A program made the translations under genes and the position numbers. Of a stretch of 64,000 nt of DNA, positions 7,923-17,041 are shown piece by piece. The stretch comes from Streptomyces sp. NBC_00162 (GTDB taxonomy: Bacteria > Actinomycetota > Actinomycetes > Streptomycetales > Streptomycetaceae), in NCBI RefSeq assembly GCF_024611995.1, contig NZ_CP102509.1, positions 1,488,001-1,552,000 of the forward strand. The letters run 5' to 3'. Numbering within the stretch: the first letter of the stretch is position 1; every line of letters begins with the position of its first letter. Below the pieces are notes generated by a model. That model did not search any database, was not told where the DNA came from, and saw only the letters and a list, made by a program, of their open reading frames with translations.

Positions 7923-8408
7923 TCAGTCGCCGCCCGGTGTGGACTCCATGGTCCGTGCGGCCTCCTCGGAGCGCCTCTCCATCTCGTCCGGCGGTACGTC
8001 CTCGATGTGCGTGGCGATGTTCCAGCGGTGGCCGAACGGGTCCTCGAACTGGCCGGTGCGGTCGCCGTAGAACTCGTCCTTGATCGGCCGCAGCTCGGTA
8101 GCGCCCTGGGCGAGGGCCTCGGCGAACACCGCGTCGACGTCCTCGACGTACACGTGCAGGGTGACGGGCGTACCGCCCACCGACTTCGGCGAGCGGAATC
8201 CCATGTCCGGGTACTCGTCCGCGAGCATGATGAGCGAGTTGCCGAGCTCCAGCTCGGCGTGGCCGATCTTGCCTCCGGGTGCGGCCATCCTCATCCGCTC
8301 CCGTGCGCCGAGCACGGAGACGTAGAACTCGATCGCGGCCGCGGCACCGTCGATGCAGAGGTACGGAGTGACGCGCGGGTATCCCTCAGGAATGGGCTGG
8401 ACACTCAC
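7923..8408 (-). CDS. VOC family protein, PhnB-like glyoxalase fold
   Basis: 161 residues, starting at GTG 8408 (VQPIPEGYPRVTPYLCIDGA). The two beta-alpha-beta-beta-beta halves of the vicinal oxygen chelate fold are visible: AIEFYVSVLGARERMRM with HAELELGNSLIMLAD, then VTLHVYVEDVDAVFAEALAQ and a GQFEDPFGHRWNIATHIEDV ending. The PhnB/3-demethylubiquinone-like subgroup has this exact ending. The function is usually undefined (bleomycin-resistance or glyoxalase-like). A longer upstream extension was rejected because its composition is not coding. Confidence 0.88.
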   Translation of the reverse strand: MSVQPIPEGYPRVTPYLCIDGAAAAIEFYVSVLGARERMRMAAPGGKIGHAELELGNSLIMLADEYPDMGFRSPKSVGGTPVTLHVYVEDVDAVFAEALAQGATELRPIKDEFYGDRTGQFEDPFGHRWNIATHIEDVPPDEMERRSEEAARTMESTPGGD

Positions 8409-8639
8409 CGGCCACCTGCCTTTCCGGACCGTGGCGGCCACGCCGACCGCCGCCTGCGCCCAGGGATATCCCGAAGGTGACGCATACGTGCCCGCGCCGC
8501 GCGCAGCCGGGCACCCCGGATACCCCAAAGGGCTGCGGACCCGGCGGGGCCGGCCACAGCGAATCAGCTGTGGCCGGTGTGGCTGGGGCGCCCAGCGTCT
8601 CGCTCACCGACGTCAACCTTGATCCGCCGCACCCACCGC

Positions 8640-8790
8640 CGAGCCGGCGAATCAAGCCTCTTCGGTCGAGGAGGGCGGTGGCTTCGATCTCGACGAAGTG
8701 CTCGGGTACGTCCGGGAAGAACGCACTTTCCCGTGACTCGGGAACCAGATGGTCACCAAGCAGTACACAGGCTCGGCCGAGGACGCCGAC
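8640..8790 (-). pseudogene. Possible RidA-like C-terminal fossil
   Basis: One minus-strand frame reads RACVLLGDHLVP, then a degraded stretch, then FFPDVPEHFVEIEATAL. The VEIEATA ending is typical of RidA/YjgF proteins. No start, ribosome site or N-terminal half is present. It may be chance; I record it as a weak fossil. The rest of 8409-9162 shows nothing else. Confidence 0.25.
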
Positions 8791-9162
8791 CTCAGGCGCG
8801 CAGACCCCTGGCACAGGCGTCCTCTTCGCGCCCTCCTGGGGCGCGGCGGCATACCGCAGATCCGCAGGATGGCGGCCGTGCTCCAGTTCGCCGGGCTCGA
8901 AGCCCGTCAGAAAGGCGTCCGGCCATCCGGGCAGGCTTCGAGCCGTGCTGCGAGGGCGAGGAGTCACAGCATCCGATGTGCCCGCACGCTGCGCACCCCG
9001 GCACCGCCGACGCGGCCGCGGAAACGCACTCGGGACCCGGCGTAGCGGTAGTGGCTCCGCGTGACGCAGGTGAGAGTTCTTCAGTTGATCACTTCAGAGA
9101 CTGATGGCAGGATCGTCCGCCGGAATTCGGACAAGTGAGATACACGAACGGGGAGTTGGGGC

Positions 9163-9834
9163 ATGCGTGTGATGACCGGGACGGGCACTGCCACAGTGCT
9201 GCTGGTGGTGTCGGCACTCTTCGTGCCCGGCTGCGGCGCCGAACCGTCGAAGGGCGCGGGCACACCGGGGACGGGGGCCGCCTCCAAGCCTGCGGCGGGT
9301 GCGGGCGCCGGCGCGGGCTCGGGCACTTCCGCGGCGGAGTTCTCCACCGTGTTCAACACCGAGCGGAAGATCCAGGCGGCGCTGCCCGACCCCGATTCGA
9401 TGAAGGGCTGGAAGCCGAAGACGGGCAGCGCGAACGTCGTCGAGCAGCCCACGCCGCCGGCACAGTGCGGCCCCGACTGGGACTGCGCCGCCGTGGCCGA
9501 CGGCTCTGCGAAGTTCGAGGAGGTCGGGGAAACCGTCATCTTCCATTTGCACGCCTTCACCGACCAATCCACTGCGCAGGACGCCTGCCGCAAGGAGGCG
9601 ACGCAGATGGCCAAATACACCAAGGCTGAGGTCGCACCCCTCGACGGCGCCACGAGCCGCGCGTACTACCGCAATGCCGGAGGCCTCGACGGCATCAACG
9701 TCAGCCTCTGCCTGGGTACCGTCGTCGGCCGGGTCACCATTGAGGGCGGGGGAAGCAACCTGGATCCCGAAACCGCGCACTCCATGGCCCGCATCCTCAT
9801 CGACCGTGTCCGCAAGGCCGCCGCAGCATCCTGA
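9163..9834 (+). CDS. Secreted lipoprotein, unknown function
   Basis: 223 residues with a signal sequence (TGTATVLLVVSALFVPGC) and a lipobox at VPGC. A low-complexity Gly/Ala/Pro linker of about 35 residues follows. The globular part runs from FSTVFNTERKIQAALPDP to the end and contains four cysteines (QCGPDWDC, DAC, CLG) that could form disulfides outside the cell. The product should be anchored to the outer face of the membrane. I do not recognise the globular domain. The gene stands alone between a fossil and the convergent pentapeptide-repeat gene. Confidence 0.8.
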   Translation: MRVMTGTGTATVLLVVSALFVPGCGAEPSKGAGTPGTGAASKPAAGAGAGAGSGTSAAEFSTVFNTERKIQAALPDPDSMKGWKPKTGSANVVEQPTPPAQCGPDWDCAAVADGSAKFEEVGETVIFHLHAFTDQSTAQDACRKEATQMAKYTKAEVAPLDGATSRAYYRNAGGLDGINVSLCLGTVVGRVTIEGGGSNLDPETAHSMARILIDRVRKAAAAS

Positions 9835-9934
9835 CCCCCTCCCACAGCCGCACCGCAGCCGCAGCGAGAAAGGCATCCGCTTGGGCGGACGACTCCTCAG
9901 TGCAGCCGCCTGACGGGCCACGCCGGTTTAGGCG

Positions 9935-11224
9935 TTAGGCCGACTGGAGTGGTGGGACGCTCCTCGCGATCGCGGCAGCCGGCAATAGAATGCTCGGCTC
10001 GGCGCCGGGATCCTCGACCATGACGACGCCAGCCGTCTGAATGTCGAAGCCCATCGGCCAGATGGTGAGGTCGCTTGCCAGTGCGCCCTCCAATTTCGCC
10101 CGTGTCAGGTCGGCACCGGTGAGGTCGGTTCCGCGAAGGTCCGCCAGTCTCAGGTCCGCGCCAACAAACTTGGTGCCACGGCCCAGCGCCTTGCGCAGAT
10201 TGGCCTCCCGCAGGTCGGCATCGGAGAAGTCGGCGTTGCCGAGGTCGGCCCTGACCATGCGAGCGCCACGCAGGTCGGCTTCAATGCAGCGGCTCTCGTG
10301 GAGAATCGACGTCCCGAGCTCCACGTGCCGCATGTTGGCCGCGATCAGCGATGCCTTGGTCAGGTTGACCTGGTAGATGCTCGCCGCTTCCAGGCATGCA
10401 CCGTCGAAGTTGATGTGGTGCAGCCACAGTCCGTCGCAGTCGGCCCGACGCAGGTCGGTATAGCTGACGTTGAGCCAGTCGGGCTGGCGTTCCTGGCACA
10501 AGACTCCGAGACGGGTGAGCGCCACCTGGGCATCCGCGGCACGGGTCTCCAGCGGAGACACGGAGTTGATGGCGGCATCCGCTGCCGGGGAGTCCTGCCC
10601 GTGCGGAGGCCATGGCAAGTGGGTCCGAAGGAACGCGGCCATGATCGATATGACCGCCTCGCGGTCGTGAGGCGAATGGTCCGCGATTCGCCACAGCGCG
10701 TAGAGAGCACCGATCCGCACGTCCAGCTTCTCGCTGCCGAGCTGGTCGACTGCCCGGCTGAAGCGGTCAGTGATGTGCCCTTCTCGAGTGGCGTTCAATC
10801 CCTCCTGGCTAACCCTCAACTGCCGCCAGGTGGCGTACGCCCCGAAGAGGAGGACAGCGCCACCGGCCGCCTGCAGAAGTGTCGTGCGCACACTGTTGAC
10901 GGCTCCGAGCCGTTCAGCGGCCGTGATCCGGGCACCCGCCAGATCGCGGTCGACCACCAGCCCCGGCAGCACCACGACGACTACGGCCAGCGCGGCCAGC
11001 ACGGCCAGCACCGCCCCCGTCGTGAGGAGTGCGTTACCGACCCGACGACGTCGCAAGGCGCCCGGTATCCGGCGGCCATGAGCAGATCCCCCGTATCCAT
11101 GCGCACATGATCGCAGGGCGATCCGGAAACCGGGCCGTCGCGATGCGTTCCGCAACCGGTCGGCGGCGCTGCCCCGTTGTCGACGGCCGAGCGTGCAGTA
11201 TGAACCCGACTGACCTGTCGTCAT
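9935..11224 (-). CDS. Membrane-anchored pentapeptide-repeat protein
   Basis: The protein has two hydrophobic segments (VGNALLTTGAVLAVLAALAV and LLQAAGGAVLLFGAYATW). A linker with SQEGLNATREGHITDRFSRA and QLGSEKLDVRIGALYALWRI follows; it is typical of actinobacterial pentapeptide proteins. The C-terminal repeats are A(D/N)LRxA-type: NLTKASL, ADLRGARMVRADLGNADFSD, ADLRLADLRGTDLTGADLTR. The repeats form a right-handed quadrilateral helix; the role is unknown. The start is doubtful: the first ATG is 18 bp from the divergent CPBP gene, leaving no promoter space, and the first ~55 residues look non-coding. A TTG at 11056 is an alternative. Confidence 0.8.
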   Translation of the reverse strand: MTTGQSGSYCTLGRRQRGSAADRLRNASRRPGFRIALRSCAHGYGGSAHGRRIPGALRRRRVGNALLTTGAVLAVLAALAVVVVVLPGLVVDRDLAGARITAAERLGAVNSVRTTLLQAAGGAVLLFGAYATWRQLRVSQEGLNATREGHITDRFSRAVDQLGSEKLDVRIGALYALWRIADHSPHDREAVISIMAAFLRTHLPWPPHGQDSPAADAAINSVSPLETRAADAQVALTRLGVLCQERQPDWLNVSYTDLRRADCDGLWLHHINFDGACLEAASIYQVNLTKASLIAANMRHVELGTSILHESRCIEADLRGARMVRADLGNADFSDADLREANLRKALGRGTKFVGADLRLADLRGTDLTGADLTRAKLEGALASDLTIWPMGFDIQTAGVVMVEDPGAEPSILLPAAAIARSVPPLQSA

Positions 11225-11241
11225 GACCGAGGTGGGTTCGC

Positions 11242-11988
11242 ATGCCCCGCAGCACCGCCGATGACGCCAGGCGGCGACACCCTCGGCTCCCGCGACGCAT
11301 CGGTACCTGGCCGGCCGTGGGAGTCACGGTGGCCGTCCTCGTCGCCGCCAACCTGGCCCTGCACCGCTGGACGGGCCTGTGGGGCCTGGTGACGGCCGTC
11401 GTCGTCAGCGGCCTGCTGCTCGGTGTGCTCCGCTGGGCCGGCGGTACTCTCGCGGACGCTGGTCTGGCCCGGGACACGCTGGCCCGCGGTGCCCGCTGGG
11501 CGCTGGTCCTGATCGGCCTGGTCGGCGTGGTCTACCTGGCCGGGGCCCTGTTGCCGGCCACCAGAGGGCTGTTCGAGGACCGGCGGTACGAGGCGATGGA
11601 CGGGGGCGAGGTGATGCTCCGCGCGTTCGTGCTGGTCCCCGTCGGTACGGTCCTGGTGGAGGAGATCGCCTTCCGCGGCGTGCTCTACGGCCTGGTGTAC
11701 CGCGTCCGCGGGGCGCTCCGGGCGACCGCCGTGTCGAGTCTGCTGTTCGGCCTGTGGCACGTACTGCCGTCGCTGCACCTGGCGACCGCCAAACCGGCCG
11801 TGAACGCGGTCGTCGGCGATTCCGGGCTCGGGGCCGTACTGGCGGTGCTGGGGACCGTGCTGTTCACGGCGGCGGCCGGCGTCCTGTTCTGCGAACTGCG
11901 TCGGCGCAGCGGCAGCCTGCTGGCCCCCATGGGCCTGCACTGGGCGGTCAACGCGTTCGGCTACCTCGTCGGGTACCTGCTGCGCTGA
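11242..11988 (+). CDS. CPBP family intramembrane metalloprotease
   Basis: 248 residues with about seven hydrophobic segments. It has the CPBP (Abi/CAAX protease) motifs: EEIAFRG near residue 140 (EExxxR), FGLWH near residue 170, and the late HWAVNAFG (HxxxN). These residues form the glutamate/histidine active site within the membrane. Family members cleave prenylated or peptide substrates, or mediate bacteriocin self-protection; the target here is unknown. The start is supported by GAGGTGGG upstream. Confidence 0.88.
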   Translation: MPRSTADDARRRHPRLPRRIGTWPAVGVTVAVLVAANLALHRWTGLWGLVTAVVVSGLLLGVLRWAGGTLADAGLARDTLARGARWALVLIGLVGVVYLAGALLPATRGLFEDRRYEAMDGGEVMLRAFVLVPVGTVLVEEIAFRGVLYGLVYRVRGALRATAVSSLLFGLWHVLPSLHLATAKPAVNAVVGDSGLGAVLAVLGTVLFTAAAGVLFCELRRRSGSLLAPMGLHWAVNAFGYLVGYLLR

Positions 11989-12005
11989 CCGGCGCTGCGG
12001 CGGGC

Positions 12006-13688
12006 TCAATTCTGCGGCGAGACGATGTTTTTCAGCTCGTTCAGGTCCTGCGCGGTGAATCCGCCGGGCCGCATGATGTCGTTCCAGGCGTCGACGTACG
12101 CAGCCTTGTACGTGTGGCCGTGGCCGTCCGGTACGCCGGTCGAGAACGGCAGGTCGGCGGTGACCTGCCAGAAGGTCACGAACGGAATCCAGACCATGTC
12201 TTCGAGCACGTCCGAGCCGGGCCGCTCCCCGATCCAGTCGGGCTCGGTGAGAGCCAGATTCGGGCTCCACCAGACGATCGGATCGGACGGGTGCATGAGG
12301 TAGAGCACCCGCGTGCCGTCCCACGGCCGGTCCGGCGGAGGCGTCCCGGTGGCCGGGTCGTCGGTGAACCGGACGGTCCGCCCCTCCTTGTAGACGGGTT
12401 CGATCTCGGAGCTGCCCGCGTCACGGTGGTCGCTGAACTCTCGGAAGAGGGTATTGAAGTTGGGCGGGCCGGCGAACACGGTGCCGGCGGTGCGGTTGCG
12501 CAGGTCGGCCTCCCCGCTGAAGGCCGTCTCACCGCCGAACGACCCCAGGCTCTCACCCGCCACGAACAGGCGCGGGCGCCGGTCCTGGGGCAGCTTGGAC
12601 CATTTGTCGTAGACCGCGTCGAAGAGATCGCGGCCGGCCTCGCGCGCCTTGGACTGGTCCACCAGGTACGACATCCACGACGGCAGGTACGAGTACTGCA
12701 TCGCCACGGTGGCCGCGTCGCCGTTGCCCAGGTACTCGAACGAGTCCACAGCGGCGGGATCGACCCAGCCGCTGCCCGTGGTGGTCATCACGAGCAGGTT
12801 CTCGCGGGTGAAACCGCCCGCCCGTTCGAGGTCCGCGACCGCCCGGGCCGCCCGGGCCTCCGTGTCGTCGGAGGTCTCCAGCCCGGCGTAGGCGCGGATG
12901 GGCTCCTGCGCCGTACGGTGGGTGAACGCGCCGATCTCCTGGGCCGAGGGTCCGCCGTCGGCGAACGCCCGGCCCTCCCGGCCCAGTGAGTCCCACGGCA
13001 CCAGCGAGCCGGGTCCGCCCGAGCGCAGCGCCGACGTGGGCTGGTGCACACCTTCCGGGGTCTCCGTGTCGCGCAGCGAGAAGGCCTCGTTGGCCGCGTT
13101 CACGAAGCTGCTCAGCAGCAGCCCGGAGAACGCTGCCCACGCCAGGCCCGCCACCAGGAGCCAGCCGACCACCCGCGCCGCCCGCCTGCCGATCCAGCGC
13201 CCGAGCAGGTCGGCGGCCCGGTGGTACAGGGCCCGGAGCCCCCGCCCGGCCAGGAGCAGGAGCAGGAAGACGAGGGCGGCGACGAAGGGGCAGGCGACGG
13301 TGGCCAGCGCGTTGTAGTCGGTGACGCCCATGAGCCGGCGGATCTCGTGCTGCCAGTACTGGCCGAGCCCGAACGAGAGGCCGAAGAGCACGACCGCGCT
13401 GACGATCAGGACGAGCCACGACCGGCGCGAGGGGCTGCGCGCGTCCCGGTCGGCGAAGGCGCGCCACACGTAGGCGGCGACCACGCCCAGCCCGTACCCG
13501 ATGGCCGCGCTGATGCCGCAGACCAGTCCCTGCAGTACGCCTCCGCGGGGAAGCAGCGACGGTGTGAAGGACAGGCACGCCAGGATGAGGGCGCCCCAGC
13601 AGCCGGGGACCGTGAGGTGAAGCCGTCGGCGGTGCTCGGGCGGTGCCGGCTCCTCCGACGGAGGGACCGGCGGGGGGTCATGCGTCAT
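12006..13688 (-). CDS. Membrane alpha/beta-hydrolase (Abhydrolase_9 family)
   Basis: 560 residues. An N-terminal membrane domain of about five helices (ALILACLSFTPSLLPRGG, AAIGYGLGVVAAYVWR, WLVLIVSAVVLFGLSFGLG, FVAALVFLLLLLAGRG, VVGWLLVAGLAWAAFSGLLL) is followed by a C-terminal hydrolase domain. The nucleophile elbow is GESLGS; HPSDPIVWWSP and the late HGHTYKAAY segment may supply Asp and His. This two-part layout matches the Abhydrolase_9_N/Abhydrolase_9 proteins of actinobacteria, whose substrate is not established. Of two ATGs, the second (13688) has GGAGG 5 bp upstream. Confidence 0.85.
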   Translation of the reverse strand: MTHDPPPVPPSEEPAPPEHRRRLHLTVPGCWGALILACLSFTPSLLPRGGVLQGLVCGISAAIGYGLGVVAAYVWRAFADRDARSPSRRSWLVLIVSAVVLFGLSFGLGQYWQHEIRRLMGVTDYNALATVACPFVAALVFLLLLLAGRGLRALYHRAADLLGRWIGRRAARVVGWLLVAGLAWAAFSGLLLSSFVNAANEAFSLRDTETPEGVHQPTSALRSGGPGSLVPWDSLGREGRAFADGGPSAQEIGAFTHRTAQEPIRAYAGLETSDDTEARAARAVADLERAGGFTRENLLVMTTTGSGWVDPAAVDSFEYLGNGDAATVAMQYSYLPSWMSYLVDQSKAREAGRDLFDAVYDKWSKLPQDRRPRLFVAGESLGSFGGETAFSGEADLRNRTAGTVFAGPPNFNTLFREFSDHRDAGSSEIEPVYKEGRTVRFTDDPATGTPPPDRPWDGTRVLYLMHPSDPIVWWSPNLALTEPDWIGERPGSDVLEDMVWIPFVTFWQVTADLPFSTGVPDGHGHTYKAAYVDAWNDIMRPGGFTAQDLNELKNIVSPQN

Positions 13689-13842
13689 GGTGTCCTCCGC
13701 GGTCATGGTCCCAAGGCCCGGCTGGTCGTGCCATCCGGCGCGGACGGCTGCGGTTGGCAGGCCGCGCGGGGGCGGCGCTCGTAGCCTGAAGTGGGTGCCC
13801 GACTCATGTCCGGCAGCCCGTGGAGCCGCGGGAGGTTGTCAA

Positions 13843-15183
13843 ATGAGCAGGCGTTGGACCGCGCGTCTGGCCCTGGCAGCGGGCCTGGCGGCGCTCGTGG
13901 TGCTGGTGGTGTTCGGAGGCCTCGCGAGCCTCCTGCTGATGGCGGTGGGGTGGGCAGGACTGGTCCTCACGGCGGCAGGCGTGTGGTGGATGCTCACCCA
14001 CACCGGCTGGATCAGGGTGCTCGCCGGGCTTCTGGTGGTCATCGCACCGCTCGCCGTCCTGCTTCTGTACTCGGCCGCCGGGCTGCTGTGGGTCGTGCTG
14101 GCCTCAGTCGGCCTGTGGGCGCTGGCCGTCGCCGCGGGCAGCGCCGCTCTTGCCGAGGACACCGCGTCGAGCATGCCGGAGCACCCCGCCGTCCGGGCCG
14201 AGCGGCCCTTCGTGATCATGAATTCGCGCTCGGGCGGCGGAAAGGTCGGGAAGTTCCGTCTGGCGGAGCGGGCCAGGGCCCTGGGTGCCGAGGTCGTCGT
14301 GCTGGATCCGGCCCGGCGGCAGGACGTGGCCGAGCTGGCACGGCGGGCCGTCGAGGGCGGGGCCGACCTGCTGGGTGTTGCAGGCGGCGACGGTACGCAG
14401 GCCCTGGTCGCCGCCGTGGCCGTGGAGCACGACATTCCGTTCATGGTGATCAGCGCCGGCACGCGCAACCACTTCGCCATGGACCTGGGCCTGGACCGGC
14501 AGGATCCCTCCCACTGTCTGGAGGCACTGACCGACGGCGTCGAACTCCGCGTCGATCTGGGCTTCATCCATGAGGGAGAACCGGCGGACGGGAACACGGG
14601 GCGCGTCTTCGTCAACAGCGCCTCGTTCGGCGTGTACGCGGAAGTCGTGCAGAGTCCGGCCTACCGTGACGACAAGGCCCGCACCATTCTGGAGATGCTG
14701 CCGGCTCTGCTGACCCAAGCCAGCGGCTCGCGGCTGAGCGTCCGTGCGGATGCGCTGGTCCTGGACGGTCCCCAGGCCGTGCTGGTGAGCAACAACCCTT
14801 ACCAGAAGGGTGATTCTGCGGGGCTCGGGCGCCGGGAGCGACTGGATTCCGGTGAACTGGGGGTGCTCGGCGTCGAAGTCTCGAGCGCCGCCGAAGCGGC
14901 GGGGCTGCTGCTGCACGGCAGGCAGGGCCGCGGGCTGACCGCCGTCACCGCCCGCGAGGTCGTCGTCGACGCCGACGCTCCCGCCATCCCGGTCGGTGTC
15001 GACGGGGAGGCCCTGGTGCTTTCCACTCCCGTGCACTGCCGTATCGCGTCCGGCGCCCTGCGCGTGCGCGTGCCGCGACACCGTCCCGGCGTGCCGCGGA
15101 CCGCGCCCCCGATGGACTGGCGCCGGGTACGGCGGCTGGCGCTGACCATGGGACGGACCGCGGCAGGACAGGGCGCCGCCTGA
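13843..15183 (+). CDS. Diacylglycerol/sphingosine kinase-like protein with membrane N-terminus
   Basis: 446 residues. Four or so hydrophobic helices occupy the first ~100 residues. A lipid-kinase catalytic domain follows: FVIMNSRSGGGKVGKFRL, then VAGGDGTQALVA carrying the GGDGT nucleotide-binding motif, VISAGTRNHFAMDLGLD, and FVNSASFGVYAEVV. Such proteins phosphorylate diacylglycerol or related lipids with ATP at the membrane. Here the phosphate-acceptor lipid is unknown. The ATG at 13843 is preceded by GGGAGG. A start 156 bp upstream in frame is rejected because that stretch is non-coding in composition and overlaps the divergent hydrolase start. Confidence 0.85.
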   Translation: MSRRWTARLALAAGLAALVVLVVFGGLASLLLMAVGWAGLVLTAAGVWWMLTHTGWIRVLAGLLVVIAPLAVLLLYSAAGLLWVVLASVGLWALAVAAGSAALAEDTASSMPEHPAVRAERPFVIMNSRSGGGKVGKFRLAERARALGAEVVVLDPARRQDVAELARRAVEGGADLLGVAGGDGTQALVAAVAVEHDIPFMVISAGTRNHFAMDLGLDRQDPSHCLEALTDGVELRVDLGFIHEGEPADGNTGRVFVNSASFGVYAEVVQSPAYRDDKARTILEMLPALLTQASGSRLSVRADALVLDGPQAVLVSNNPYQKGDSAGLGRRERLDSGELGVLGVEVSSAAEAAGLLLHGRQGRGLTAVTAREVVVDADAPAIPVGVDGEALVLSTPVHCRIASGALRVRVPRHRPGVPRTAPPMDWRRVRRLALTMGRTAAGQGAA

Positions 15184-15228
15184 GCGCCGGCTGTCGGAGC
15201 CTTCCGGTGTCTCCCACCCGGCGGGCGG

Positions 15229-17028
15229 TCACTGCCCGCCGGTGGGCGCGGGACCGGTGGACCCGGGTTCGGGCCCGGCGGGCGGTTCGGCGGTGGTGGG
15301 GGACGTCCACTGCGCTCCGGTGCGCAGCCGGAAGGCGGCGACCGCGGCCTCCACGGTGGGGAAGAAGTGGCGGGGGTCGATGGTCCGGGTGAGTTCGTAC
15401 CGCTCGATCTTCCGCCGCACGGGGTCCTTGAGCTCGGCGAACACGAGGTGGATGTCTTCCGCGTTGAGCGCCTCGTCGAGCTCTTCCAGAACGTCGGCGG
15501 CGGTGGTGTCCACGTCGGTCATGGGCTCCGCCGCGACCACGATCCACCTCGGCCGCGGGTCCGTGCCGGCCAGCCGCCTGATCTCGTCCCGGAAGCTCCT
15601 GGCGTTGGCGAAGAAGAGCGGGGCGTCGAAGCGGTAGATCACCAGGCCCGGCAGCTGCTCGGCCTGCGGGTAGGAGCGGATGTCGTGGTAGCCCTCCAGG
15701 CCCTGCACCCGCCCCAGCACGGTGTCGTACGGCCACCAGGCCCGCCGGAAGACGTTGAGGACCGACAGGCCCACGGCGATGGCGATCCCGGGCAGCACGC
15801 CGAGCAGGGCCACGCCGGCGAAGGCCGCGAAGCACAGCAGGAACTCCGCCCTGCCCTGCCGCCACAGCCGTACGGCTCCCGGCAGGTCGGCCAGGGACAG
15901 TGACGCGGTGATGACCACGGCGGCCAGGGCCGGCTGGGGGAGGTTGCGGAACAGACCCGGTGCCAGCACGAGCATGAGGACGATCAGCACCGCTCCGACG
16001 ACCCCGGTGAGCTGGCTCCTGGCCCCCGCGCGCTCCGCGACCGCCGTCCGGGATCCGCTGGTGCTGACGGGGAAGCCCTGGAAGAGGGCGGCCGCCAGGT
16101 TGGCCGCACCGACGCCCGCCATCTCCTGGTTGCCGCGGACCTCCTGCCCCGTACGGGCTGCGAAGGCGGACGCGTTGGAGATCGTGTCGGCCAGGGACAC
16201 CAGGGCGATGCCCAGCGCACCGCCGAGCAGCGGCGCGAGGTCGGCGAGCCGCACGTCGGGGATCGTGAACGGCGGGAAGCCCTCGGGCAGTACCCCGACC
16301 AGGCCGACGCCGTGCTCGTCAAGGTCGAAGGCGGCGGCCGCGGCGATCGCCAGGACCACCATCACGAGCACCGCGGGGACCTTCGGCAGGAAGCGCTGCA
16401 GGACCAGGATCAGGGCGATCCCGCCGAGGCCCACGGCGGCGGCGGCCGGCACCGTCGCCCCGTCGGCGATCTTCCGCACGAGGCCGGCACACTCGCCGAT
16501 CAGGTTGTCCGCCTCGACCTTGAAGCCGAGCAGTTTGGGCAGCTGACCGATCAGGATGGTCAGGGCCAGGCCGTTCATGTAGCCGATCATCGTCGGTTTG
16601 GAGACCAGGTCGGCGATGAAGCCGAGCTTCGCCACCGAGGCGAGGATCATGATGGCCGCGACCATGACAGCGAGCATCGACGCCAGTGCGACGGCCCGGT
16701 CGGGATCCCCGTCGGCGGCCACCAGGGGCAGTACGGTGGCGGCGATCATCGGCCCCAGCGAGGAGTCCGGGCCCAGCACCAGGATCCGGGACGGGCCGAA
16801 CACCGCGTATCCGAGCAAGCAGAGGATCGTCGTGTACAGGCCGGTGATGGCCGGCAGGCCTGCCAACTCCGCGTACGCCATGCCCTGCGGCACCAGCAGC
16901 GTGGTCAGGACGACTCCCGCGACCAGGTCCTTGACCAGCCACTCGCGCCGGTAGGACGACACTGCGCGGATCCCGGGAACTGCCCGGAAGCGGGAGAGCA
17001 CCCCGTGGCCGTAACGCCGAGTGGTCAC
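15229..17028 (-). CDS. SulP family anion transporter with STAS domain
   Basis: 599 residues. The membrane domain begins WLVKDLVAGVVLTTLLVPQG followed by MAYAELAGLPAITGLYTTIL, the SulP signature, and continues through about a dozen helices to near residue 415. A cytoplasmic STAS domain follows (LPGLVIYRFDAPLFFANARS to about residue 560). SulP carriers move sulfate, bicarbonate or other anions, usually with H+ or Na+. It lies upstream of the P-type ATPase stop by 13 bp in the minus direction and so may be the last gene of an operon PPK2-ATPase-SulP. The ion is not deducible. Confidence 0.9.
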   Translation of the reverse strand: MTTRRYGHGVLSRFRAVPGIRAVSSYRREWLVKDLVAGVVLTTLLVPQGMAYAELAGLPAITGLYTTILCLLGYAVFGPSRILVLGPDSSLGPMIAATVLPLVAADGDPDRAVALASMLAVMVAAIMILASVAKLGFIADLVSKPTMIGYMNGLALTILIGQLPKLLGFKVEADNLIGECAGLVRKIADGATVPAAAAVGLGGIALILVLQRFLPKVPAVLVMVVLAIAAAAAFDLDEHGVGLVGVLPEGFPPFTIPDVRLADLAPLLGGALGIALVSLADTISNASAFAARTGQEVRGNQEMAGVGAANLAAALFQGFPVSTSGSRTAVAERAGARSQLTGVVGAVLIVLMLVLAPGLFRNLPQPALAAVVITASLSLADLPGAVRLWRQGRAEFLLCFAAFAGVALLGVLPGIAIAVGLSVLNVFRRAWWPYDTVLGRVQGLEGYHDIRSYPQAEQLPGLVIYRFDAPLFFANARSFRDEIRRLAGTDPRPRWIVVAAEPMTDVDTTAADVLEELDEALNAEDIHLVFAELKDPVRRKIERYELTRTIDPRHFFPTVEAAVAAFRLRTGAQWTSPTTAEPPAGPEPGSTGPAPTGGQ

Positions 17029-17041
17029 GGACAGGCCTTCC

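Noticed and set aside
11379..12989. A 536-codon plus-strand frame spanning the CPBP gene and the hydrolase gene
   Set aside because: It covers one gene out of frame and the other antisense, has no family motif and would need to read through a convergent gene boundary.
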